From Pirellula sp. (lineage in GTDB: Bacteria; Planctomycetota; Planctomycetia; Pirellulales; Lacipirellulaceae): a stretch of 64,000 nucleotides of DNA. Below, piece after piece: positions 43,734 to 52,900 of this stretch. Position numbers and translations under genes: made by a program. The notes below the pieces were generated by a model. The model made no database searches. It saw only the letters and a program-made list of their open reading frames with translations, and was not told the origin of the DNA. Position 1 is the first letter of the stretch; each line of letters opens with the position of its first letter. Where the stretch lies: NCBI GenBank assembly GCA_013822725.1, contig PNKX01000010.1, positions 1 through 64,000 on the forward strand, read 5' to 3'.

Positions 43734-45305
43734 ATGCTGAAGGACCGCCGACATCTGCTGGCATTGCTGGCGACGGGGCTGCAACTCGTCGCCGGCTGCA
43801 CGGGTCCGCGCGAATATTTCCACAACGGCTTCAAGGTCGGCCCCAACTACGCCAAGCCCGCGGCGGCGATCGCGCCGAATTGGATCGACGACGCCGACCA
43901 ACGCGTCCGCAGCGAGGAAGACGACCTCGCCGGTTGGTGGACCGTCTTCGGCGATCTGACGCTTAATGAGTTGATCGTACGGGCGAACAATCAGAACCTC
44001 ACTCTGCGCGAGGCGGGATTCCGCATCCTCGCCGCGCGGGCGCAGTTCGGTTTCGCCATCGGCAACATGTTTCCGCAGTTCCAAGCGGCTGAGGGAGGCT
44101 ACCGCAGGTTTGGCGTGGCCGACAACTTCTTCGATCAGTGGAGTTCTGGGTTCAGCTTGGCGTGGGAACTCGACTTTTGGGGTCGCTTCCGCCGCGCCGT
44201 TCTCTCGGCCGAAGCGACCCTCGACGCGTCGATCGAAGACTACGACGCTGTCCTGGTGACGCTGCTCGGCGACGTGGCGAGCAATTATGTGAGCTATCGC
44301 ACCTCGCAGGAACGGATACGTTTGCTGAGCCGCATTATCGAAGTTCAAGAGGGCGTGCTTACTTTCATTACTAAGCAGGCGGATGTTGGAGCAATTTCCG
44401 ATATCGACCGGTTCCAAGCCCGAAGCGATTTGCGTCAAAGCGAAGCTCAGTTGTTTGAACTCCGCACGCAGCTGCGGCAGGCGCAAAACAACCTTTGCAT
44501 CCTGATGGGCATGCCCGTCGAAGACTTAAGCGCCTTGCTCGACGCTAATCCTGAGTCGAACATTCCGCGCACGCCAGATTACGTCGTCGTCGGCATTCCG
44601 GCCGATCTGCTTCGTCGACGCCCCGACGTCCGGCGGGCTGAACGAAACGCAGCGGCTCAGGCGGAACTGATCGGCATCGCGGCAGCCGATCTCTACCCTG
44701 CCCTGTCCCTCACCGGCACGCTCGGTTGGCAAGCGGCGAACCTTACCGACTTGTTCAAGAGTCAGTCGCTCAACAGCAGCGTCGGGCCGGTCTTTCAGTG
44801 GAACATCCTCAACTACGGCCGCATCAGGAATAACATTCTGTTCCAAGAGGCGCAATTTCAGGCTTTGGTCGCCGCCTATCAAAACACGGTGCTCAATGCT
44901 GACCTGGAAGTTGAAAACGGCATCGTCTCGTTCCTTAACTCGCAGGAGCGGGCGCGTAACCTGGAGTTGAGCGTCAACGACTCAACAATCGCATTGGAGG
45001 GCGTGATTCAGTTTTACGAGGCGGGCAGCGTCGATTTCAATCGATACGCTGTCCTTCAACAGACGCTCATTCAGCAACTCGATCTCTGGGCTCAATCGCG
45101 CGGGCAGATCGCGCTGAGCCTGATCGACGTCTACCGAGCGCTTGGCGGCGGATGGCAGATTCGTCTCGCCCCCGTACCTGACAAACAGGGAATTCTCTCG
45201 CCCGAGCCGCTGCCGCAGCCCGAGAGCGTCGACGCCGCCCCGGGCAGCGAACCAGCCGAGGCGCCGTTGCCGCCTCCTGCTCCGCTGCCGCCGACGGACG
45301 AGTAG
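43734..45305 (+). CDS. outer-membrane efflux protein, NodT/TolC-like lipoprotein
   Basis: The ATG at 43734 gives 523 residues; the upstream TTG at 43722 adds four. The N-terminus LLALLATGLQLVAGC is a lipobox, so this is a lipid-anchored member of the NodT (OprM-like) subfamily. The protein has the duplicated TolC topology, with GWWTVFGDLTLNELIVRANNQ at the start and LRRRPDVRRAERNAAAQAEL at the second repeat. The Pro-rich tail is disordered. It supplies the outer-membrane channel for the MacAB pair downstream; a MarR gene lies between. Confidence 0.93.
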   Translation: MLKDRRHLLALLATGLQLVAGCTGPREYFHNGFKVGPNYAKPAAAIAPNWIDDADQRVRSEEDDLAGWWTVFGDLTLNELIVRANNQNLTLREAGFRILAARAQFGFAIGNMFPQFQAAEGGYRRFGVADNFFDQWSSGFSLAWELDFWGRFRRAVLSAEATLDASIEDYDAVLVTLLGDVASNYVSYRTSQERIRLLSRIIEVQEGVLTFITKQADVGAISDIDRFQARSDLRQSEAQLFELRTQLRQAQNNLCILMGMPVEDLSALLDANPESNIPRTPDYVVVGIPADLLRRRPDVRRAERNAAAQAELIGIAAADLYPALSLTGTLGWQAANLTDLFKSQSLNSSVGPVFQWNILNYGRIRNNILFQEAQFQALVAAYQNTVLNADLEVENGIVSFLNSQERARNLELSVNDSTIALEGVIQFYEAGSVDFNRYAVLQQTLIQQLDLWAQSRGQIALSLIDVYRALGGGWQIRLAPVPDKQGILSPEPLPQPESVDAAPGSEPAEAPLPPPAPLPPTDE

Positions 45306-45348
45306 GTTAGACGCCGCGGGAAGCCGCCAACCGCTCAGCTAGCTTTAG

Positions 45349-45379
45349 TTCATGCCCATGAATAATATAGGGGCATGAA
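45349..45379. promoter_or_regulatory. candidate MarR operator over marR start
   Basis: The perfect 9-bp inverted repeat TTCATGCCC (45349-45357) and GGGCATGAA (45371-45379) has a 13-base A/T-rich spacer containing TAATATA, so the arm centres are 22 bases apart, about two helical turns. The right arm overlaps the ATG start of marR (45375). This is the expected placing for an autoregulatory MarR site. Confidence 0.6.
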
Positions 45380-45875
45380 AGACTCTCCCTCCCTCGCGCC
45401 GCGGCGTCGGCGCACGGCGGCCGTAGGCGGCGATGATGCTCCACGCCTCGGGACATCGCCCGACGTTGCGGTGGCTGACGGCCTCTTGATGTCGGTCGTC
45501 CGCGATCTGCTTTACGTTGAGGATCGCACCAGCGACCTGCCGCTTCGGCAACTGCACGTCTGTGCGACCCTCTACGGCGGCCCGCTCTCGATGTCGCAAC
45601 TGAGTCGCAAGCTGGGCGTTTCGATGAGCGCGATGACGCAAATCGCCGACCGGCTGGAACGCGCCGGGATGGTAGCCCGTCAGGCTAGCGACCCCGATCG
45701 CCGCGTCCGGTGTTTAATCTTGACCCCTCGCGGTCAGCGCGCGCTCCAGGCCCGCGAGAAGGTTCGCCTGGAACGGCTGGCGGCGGCGTTCCAGACGCTC
45801 GATGCGGCGTCCCGCCGCAAGTTGCTCGCCGGACTGAAGCTGTTTCAAGCCGCTTGCACGACCATTGCCCGGTGA
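45375..45875 (+). CDS. MarR-family transcriptional regulator
   Basis: The 166-residue regulator has the winged-helix MarR core: LRQLHVCATLYGGPLSMSQL followed by GVSMSAMTQIADRLERAGMV (recognition helix) and a wing ASDPDRRVRCLILTPRGQ. It probably controls the efflux genes around it and itself, since it sits between the channel gene (69 bases upstream) and macA (28 bases downstream), and an inverted repeat overlaps its start. The effector is unknown. The first 40 residues are disordered and Arg-rich. Confidence 0.88.
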   Translation: MKDSPSLAPRRRRTAAVGGDDAPRLGTSPDVAVADGLLMSVVRDLLYVEDRTSDLPLRQLHVCATLYGGPLSMSQLSRKLGVSMSAMTQIADRLERAGMVARQASDPDRRVRCLILTPRGQRALQAREKVRLERLAAAFQTLDAASRRKLLAGLKLFQAACTTIAR

Positions 45876-45903
45876 GCCGCCCGCAACGGCGGTGACATCC
45901 ATC

Positions 45904-47232
45904 ATGAAAACTATTTTCTCAATAGCGTTGTTCCTGGCGCTAATCGCCGCCGGCGTGAAGTTCTACGGCGACTACGGCGCGAGCTCGCAAGAGATCGCGT
46001 TCCGCACCGCCGTCGTGGAGCGCGGCGATCTCATCCAGACCGTCGAGGCGACTGGGACTCTGGAGCCGGAGGAGGTAGTCGACGTCGGCGCTCAAGTGGT
46101 CGGCCGGATCGAGAGGTTCGGTCTCGACCCGCGCGGCGAGACTGACCCGAAATTCAAGGACAAGCCCGTCGATTACCGTTCTGAAGTCAAGGAAGGAACG
46201 ATCCTGGCGGAGATCGACGATTCGGTCTACGTGGCGCAGCGAAATCAGGCTTTAGCGGCGTACGAACGTGCCAAGGCTGATCTGGTGCAATTGGAAGCGA
46301 GGCTGGCCCAAACCGACGCCGAATGGCAGCGGGCCCAGCGGCTGCGCACGCTCTCCGTGAAGGGACTTTCCGCTATCGGCAAAGGAGAAGGGATGCAGAT
46401 TAGAGGCATCTCCGACGCCGACTTCGTACTCGCGAAATCGAACTACGAGGTGGCCAAGGCGAACATCGAGGTCGGCAAAGCGGCAATCGCCCAGCAGAAA
46501 TCGGCGCTCGATCTGACGGAAACGAATCTCGGTTACACGATCATCAAGTCGCCGGTCGAGGGCACGATTCTCGATCGGCGCGTGAATATCGGCCAAACGG
46601 TGGTCTCTAGTCTGAACGCCCCCAGCTTGTTTCTAATTGCTAAGGACCTCCGGCGGATGCAGGTTTGGGCCTCAGTGAACGAGGCCGACATTGGCGGTTT
46701 GAAGGTGGGGACGCCGGTGAACTTTACGGTCGACGCCTTTCCGGATGACTCTTTCAGCGGCGTGGTCGAGCAGGTGCGATTGAATGCGAAGATGACGCAG
46801 AACGTCGTCGTGTATACGGTCGTGGTGGCCACGGACAACGCCGATTTGAAATTGCTGCCTTACTTGACGGCGACTCTGAAATTTGAGATCGCCCGCCGCG
46901 AGGGAGTGCTGACGGTGCCCAACGCGGCGCTGCGCTATGAACCGCCGCTGGAATTGATCGCTGCCGAATCATCACAGTCAGTCGCCGCTAAGGGAACAGA
47001 CGACGCGGAGAAGCCCGACGACGCTCGGGGGACGGTCTGGGTTCGGCGAGGCAGCGCCTTGACGCCGATCGACGTCACGCTCGGCGTCAGCGACCGTGCT
47101 CGCACCGAAGTGACCGCCGACGAACTGAAGGAAGGCGACGAAGTCGTACTCGGCGTCCAACAAGCGGGCGCCGCGGAACGGGTCAATAACCCGTTCGCAC
47201 CGCAAATGCCTCGTTCACGGCCTCGCAGTTAG
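45904..47232 (+). CDS. macA: MacA-like periplasmic adaptor subunit
   Basis: From the ATG at 45904 ([20 protein letters not shown]) this gives 442 residues. An N-terminal membrane anchor precedes the barrel-sandwich domain ([21 protein letters not shown]), a coiled-coil hairpin ([20 protein letters not shown] and its return arm [16 protein letters not shown]), and the lipoyl half [20 protein letters not shown]. The beta-barrel domain starts [15 protein letters not shown]. This links the inner-membrane MacB to the outer channel. It overlaps nothing and is 29 bases from macB. Confidence 0.92.
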   Translation: MKTIFSIALFLALIAAGVKFYGDYGASSQEIAFRTAVVERGDLIQTVEATGTLEPEEVVDVGAQVVGRIERFGLDPRGETDPKFKDKPVDYRSEVKEGTILAEIDDSVYVAQRNQALAAYERAKADLVQLEARLAQTDAEWQRAQRLRTLSVKGLSAIGKGEGMQIRGISDADFVLAKSNYEVAKANIEVGKAAIAQQKSALDLTETNLGYTIIKSPVEGTILDRRVNIGQTVVSSLNAPSLFLIAKDLRRMQVWASVNEADIGGLKVGTPVNFTVDAFPDDSFSGVVEQVRLNAKMTQNVVVYTVVVATDNADLKLLPYLTATLKFEIARREGVLTVPNAALRYEPPLELIAAESSQSVAAKGTDDAEKPDDARGTVWVRRGSALTPIDVTLGVSDRARTEVTADELKEGDEVVLGVQQAGAAERVNNPFAPQMPRSRPRS

Positions 47233-47261
47233 CGCGAAACTTCCAGAGATCGAGAATCGCC

Positions 47262-49547
47262 ATGTCGCTGCTGCGGCTTGAAAACATCACGAAGACTTAC
47301 CATCTCGGCGAAATCGATGTTCCCGTGCTGAAGGGGATTTCATTCACCGTCGAGCGCGGGGAACTCGTGGCGCTGATGGGAGCTTCGGGCTCCGGTAAAA
47401 GTACGCTCATGAATTTATTGGGGTGTCTCGATCGCCCCACGTCGGGCAAATACTGGCTTGATGGGCAAGAGATCAGCAGCCTCTCAGCAAACGACCGCGC
47501 CTTGGTGCGAATGGCGAAGCTCGGATTCGTTTTCCAAAGCTTCAATCTGCTGCCGCGGACGACGGCGGTCAACAACGTCCTGATGCCGCTCGACTATTCG
47601 ACGAAGGCGCCCTCGATTCGCACGGCCGTGGAAAGGGCGCACGAAATCCTGGAACGAGTTGGGCTTGGGGATCGACTCGAGCATGTGCCGAGCCAGATGT
47701 CAGGCGGCCAACAGCAGCGGGTGGCGATTGCCCGTTCGTTGATCAATGAGCCAGCGCTGCTGTTGGCGGACGAACCGACCGGCAATCTTGATTCGCAGAC
47801 GAGCGTCGAGATCCTCGAAATGTTCCAGCAACTCAACGCCGCCGGGCTGACGGTCATGTTGGTGACGCACGATCCCAAAGTGGCGGCGTACGCTGACCGC
47901 GTGATTCGCGTCGTCGATGGTCTCATCGTGGAGGATGATCACGGCGGTCGGTCGATTGACGTGACTCGCCGCGATCCCAAGCCAAAACGTGAGCGCATCG
48001 ATGCCGTCGGTGCGACGCCGGCGGCGCACGCAGCCATGGTCGGCGCCGGCGAGTCGTCGATCAGCGATGGCGGCGGTACGATGGTGGCAGTTCGCGAACG
48101 AACCGCCGCGATCGCCGCTAAACCAGCCGTGGCGGCCACGATTGCGGCGCCGGCGCACTCTGTTCGGTTGGGAGTCGCGGCGCTCTTCCCAGCTCCGCTA
48201 AGGACGGCTGCCACCGCCCTGCGGCGAAACAAGATGCGGTCGGCGCTCACGGCGCTCGGCGTCATCATTGGCGTCGGCGCGGTGATCGCGATGGTCGAAA
48301 TCAGCCAAGGCTCCCGCACGTCGCTGATGCAAACAATGGCGACGATGGGCGCCAACACGATCATGGTTCGCTCTGGGGCCGCTGCGAGCGGCGGCATCAG
48401 CTTCGGCTCCGGCACGTTGCTCACGCTTACCCCCGGCGATTCCGAGGAGATCGAACGCGAGGCGTCGGCCGTCGTGGCTACGGCCCCTGTCGTTCAAATC
48501 CAGGGGCAAGTCGTTTACGGCAATCGGAACTGGATTCCGATGAACGTCATGGGAACGACCGCACCGTATCTCACGATCCGCGATTGGGAACAGATGGACG
48601 AGGGCGAGATGTTCACCGACCGCGACGTTCGCAACGCCAACAAGGTTTGCGTGATCGGGCAAACGCTGGTCAAGGAATTGTTCGACGGCCAATCGCCGAT
48701 CGGCGAAGACCTGAGGGTCAAGAACGTCTCGCTGCGCGTGATCGGGGTGCTCGGCCGCAAGGGGTCGAACATGATGGGCATGGACCAGGACGACGTCCTG
48801 TTGGCCCCTTGGACGACCGTCAAATATCGGATCTCCGACAACTCCGCAGCGGCGACCGAGGCGGCGGCAAGCAGTTCAACGACCAGCGAGGTGAACTCGC
48901 TCAACGAACTCTATCCCGGCTCGACGGCCCTTTACGCCGAGCAATCGGCGTCTCAACTCGCGAATACTCCGCAGCCGGTGCGATTTACCAATGTCGATCA
49001 GATCTCCGTGAAGGCCCGCTCAGCGGCGGAGATCCCCGTCGCGATGGACGAAATCACCAGCATTCTGCGGCAGCGACATCGCATTCGATTCGGGCAGACC
49101 GACGATTTCAACCTTCGCGACATGAGCGAGATGGTGAAGATGATGGGTTCGATGTCGGAGATGATGGGAGGGCTGCTGATGATTGTGGCCCTGATTTCGC
49201 TCGTGGTCGGCGGAGTCGGAATTATGAACATCATGCTGGTCTCGGTCACCGAGCGGACTCGCGAGATCGGGCTGCGGATGGCGGTTGGCGCCCGCTCGTA
49301 CCACATTTTGCGGCAATTCCTGATCGAGGCGATCGTCCTCTGCGTGTTCGGGGGCGGGATCGGCATTTTGCTGGGCCGGGCCGCGTCTTACGCCGTGTGG
49401 CTGGGGCTGCGGTGGCCCGTAGCGGCGTCGATTCCGGCCATTGTTGGAGCGTTCGTCGTTTCGGCGACGATTGGGGTGGCGTTCGGCTTTTACCCGGCCT
49501 GGAAAGCGTCGCGACTCGACCCGATTGAGGCCCTCCGTTACGAGTAG
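47262..49547 (+). CDS. macB: MacB-like ABC exporter (ATPase-permease fusion)
   Basis: The 761-residue protein joins an ATPase domain (about residues 1-225) to a MacB-type permease. Walker A is GASGSGKST at residues 41-49, with signature [14 protein letters not shown] and Walker [14 protein letters not shown] linker of about 80 Ala-rich residues leads to the first membrane segment ([19 protein letters not shown]), a large periplasmic domain, and the three C-terminal helices, including [24 protein letters not shown] sequence near residue 635. MacB exports substrates from the periplasm through MacA and the TolC-like channel. The substrate may be a lipopeptide or macrolide. Confidence 0.94.
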   Translation: MSLLRLENITKTYHLGEIDVPVLKGISFTVERGELVALMGASGSGKSTLMNLLGCLDRPTSGKYWLDGQEISSLSANDRALVRMAKLGFVFQSFNLLPRTTAVNNVLMPLDYSTKAPSIRTAVERAHEILERVGLGDRLEHVPSQMSGGQQQRVAIARSLINEPALLLADEPTGNLDSQTSVEILEMFQQLNAAGLTVMLVTHDPKVAAYADRVIRVVDGLIVEDDHGGRSIDVTRRDPKPKRERIDAVGATPAAHAAMVGAGESSISDGGGTMVAVRERTAAIAAKPAVAATIAAPAHSVRLGVAALFPAPLRTAATALRRNKMRSALTALGVIIGVGAVIAMVEISQGSRTSLMQTMATMGANTIMVRSGAAASGGISFGSGTLLTLTPGDSEEIEREASAVVATAPVVQIQGQVVYGNRNWIPMNVMGTTAPYLTIRDWEQMDEGEMFTDRDVRNANKVCVIGQTLVKELFDGQSPIGEDLRVKNVSLRVIGVLGRKGSNMMGMDQDDVLLAPWTTVKYRISDNSAAATEAAASSSTTSEVNSLNELYPGSTALYAEQSASQLANTPQPVRFTNVDQISVKARSAAEIPVAMDEITSILRQRHRIRFGQTDDFNLRDMSEMVKMMGSMSEMMGGLLMIVALISLVVGGVGIMNIMLVSVTERTREIGLRMAVGARSYHILRQFLIEAIVLCVFGGGIGILLGRAASYAVWLGLRWPVAASIPAIVGAFVVSATIGVAFGFYPAWKASRLDPIEALRYE

Positions 49548-49924
49548 CCAACAAATCGGCCTTTCATGCGTATAGGAAAGGCGGTCGCGGCCCCAGCATG
49601 CCGCTGACGTCATCGGCTCGGGGCGGCATCTTGGAGAGAATCATCCGGTGAGTTGCCGGAGCAGGCTTGTTTTTCAGGCCTTTTAACTTCCTCTCTAATC
49701 AGTGCGACCTGCAGAACGCGACGTTTTGGCGATTCGGCGATCGACTTTGGACGCCCGAGCATGCGGATTTGTTGTGGGCCTGGGAGGCCCTACTTACGAT
49801 GGAGATTGCCCGCCAATCGGCCCTATGGCGGTGAGACGACAGAGCGAACCTACTACTCGCGACCATCTGACTAACGAGATTCGGAACAGGCAATGATGCG
49901 CCTAGCGCATCGACTTAAGCAACT
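49548..49924. other. intergenic region upstream of giant surface protein
   Basis: This 377-base stretch shows no convincing gene. Around 49665-49690 a short AGGC...GCCTTTT sequence could weakly end the efflux operon. No palindrome of the repeated families is here. A promoter for the giant gene must lie within it. Confidence 0.45.
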
Positions 49925-52900
49925 ATGAAGAAGCACCGATCGCAGATCAGCCGCCGCGAACGTCGGCGCCGCCAGCACCAATCTCTTCGCCAACGCGGGG
50001 TCCGCGCGCTGGGGTTGGAATCGCTTGAATCGCGGCTTGCCATGTCAAGCGTGCCGATTTTAGTCGATCTCAACGCCAGCGGCGCGTCGGCGCCCTCGGA
50101 CTTCCTTGAGATGGGCGGCGTCACCTACTTTGTCGCCAACAATGGCGTCAATGGCCGCGAGCTCTGGAAGACCGACGGTACGCCACAGGGGACGTCGATG
50201 CTGGTCGACGTCAACGTCGGCGCTGGTTCGTCGAATCCTACCAACTTGGTGAACATCAACGGCGTGCTCTATTTCGCCGCGAACGATGGAACCAACGGGA
50301 ACGAGCTGTGGCGCACCGACGGCACCGTCGACGGGACGCAGATGGTGCGCGACTTATTCACGGGCACGTACTCTGTGAATTACCAGAACTTCCCCAACTC
50401 GTCGAATCCGACGCAATTGACGAACGTGGGCGGCAAGCTGTTCTTCACCGCACGCAACGGCGTCGCCGGCGTGGAGTTGTGGACGTCCGACGGCACGAGC
50501 GCCGGAACGACGTTGGTAAAGAACATCTACGCCGACTCGGGGTCGACCCCTTCGTCATCCAGCCCGACTCAGCTCACAAACTACAACGGCGCCCTCTATT
50601 TCGTTGCTGACGACGGCGTCAATGGTCGCGAACTGTGGAAGTCCAACGGAACCGAAGCCGGGACCGTCATGGTAAAGGACATTAATTCCGGCACTTATCA
50701 ATACACGCCCACGGGCGGCGGCAGCGCCCAAACGCGACCGAATTCTGCGCACCCCGGCTTGCTGCGGGTGCTTAACGGCCAACTGTTCTTCGTCGCCAAT
50801 GACGGCGCGCACGGCGCCGAGCTTTGGAAAAGCGACGGAACCGAAGCTGGAACGACGTTGGTCAAGGATATTCGCGCTGGATCGACCGGCGCGTTCAACA
50901 GTTCCAGCCTGATGGTCGTGGCGAACGGTTCGTTGATGTTCTCAGCGAATGACGGCGTCGTCGGCGACGAACTGTGGAAAAGCGATGGAACCGAGGCCGG
51001 CACAACGCTAGTTAAAGACATTCGCGCCGGAGCCGCCGGGGATCTTTCCGATTTCGGGGCGTTCAGCGTGATCGACAACGTGCTGTACTTTGCCGGTAAC
51101 GACGGCACGAACGGTAAGGAACTCTGGAAGTCGGACGGCACGGCAGCCGGCACGGTGATGATTGCCGACGTCTGGACCGGCAACTTTGCCGCTGGCGAGG
51201 CGACTCAGGGACCGCACGCCAGCATCCCAGCGTATATGACGAATGTGAGCGGAACGCTTTACTTCTCAGCGTTCACGGAGACGCTGGGGCGAGAGCTTTG
51301 GAAGTACACCCCTTCCGCAGGCGCCACGCTTGTCGCCGACGGGGCTGTCGGCGGCGGCTCTTTGAATCCGAACAAGCTGACCAACGTCAACGGCGAGTTG
51401 CTGTTCGCGGGTTCCGTAGCGAGCGGGCAGGAACTCTTCACGCTCGTTGATGCCGAGAGTTATACGCTTTCGATTTACGTCGACGGCGTCGCGGTGACGG
51501 TTCCGTCAACCGTGGGCGTGAAGGCCAACGGCGAAATTGCGACGAGCTTTACGACGGCTTCGGGAACGGTAAGTTTCACCGGCGGCGCCGGCACGACTCT
51601 CGGCGAGTTCTTTAACGTCTGGCGAACGAACGCCGGGCTAGCAGGTAACAACGCCAATGCAGTGCTGAGCCCCACGCAGATCCTCGGCAACGTCGCTACG
51701 TCCGAAAAGACTGTTCAGATGTTCGTCAATGGCCAGGTCGTCCGGGACTTTGCGAATTACGAAGTCGAAGCGGGAGACGACATCGTCATTATTTATGGAT
51801 CGAATCCGGTCATTGCGCTCAACACGACCTACGGCACGATCTTAATGGAGCTTTTTGAGGATGATGCGCCAAACACGGTCAAGAATTTCCTCAACTACGT
51901 CAATGACGGCGACTACCAGGATACGATTTTCCACCGCGCCGACACCGACTGGGTAATTCAGGGCGGCGGCTTCAAAACCAACTCCACCACCTTCACGAAC
52001 GTATCGCAGTTTACGGCCATACCGACTGACCCCGCGATTCAGAATGAGTTTAAGCTGTCGAACGTCCGCGGCACGGTCGCCATGGCGAAGAACAGTGATC
52101 CGAATAGTGCGACGAGCCAGTTCTTCGTTAACTTGAGCGACAACACGCAGCTCGACTTGCCGGCGAACGGCGCGTTCACCGTGTTCGGCAAAGTTCTTTC
52201 AATGACGACCGTAGAGAAGATCGAAAACCTGCCGATCAATTCTAGTAATGATGCTCCATTCAAAGAACTTCCCGTCGGCGCCGATGGGAAGCTCGCCGTC
52301 TTATCGTCAATCCAAGGCTTGGGTGACGTGACCGGGGTCCGCTTCGTCGACTTGAACTCCAATGGCGTACAGGATTCGGGTGAAGAAGGGTTGGCGGGCG
52401 CCGTCGTTTACGATGACGCCAACAACAACAGCATCCACGACTCTGGCGAAGCCTCGACGATTACTGACAACGACGGCAAATACCGCCTGCAGCTGGCGCC
52501 AGGGGCCCACACGATTCGCATCGTCGCCTCCGCGCAAGGAAATCAGACGTTGCCGGCATCCGGTGCAGGCCATACCGTGACTGTCGAAATTGGCGAAGAA
52601 CTAACGCGCAATTTCGGCGAGTCGATCAATCTGTCGCCCAGCGGCATCACCTTGGTCAATACTAGCGATACTGGCGAATCAGAAAGCGACCGCATCACCA
52701 GTTTAAATAACGCCGCAGGCAAGCAGCTCCAGTTCGTTGTTACCGGAGTTGCGCCAGGCGGAGAGGTCAAGCTCTACTCGGGCGACACGCTGATTGGTTC
52801 GGCGATCGCCACCGGCCCATCGGTGACGATTACCACCAACGGCGCAGCTACGCTAACCGATAGATTACATGAGATCTATGCACGACAAACGCTCAGCGGC

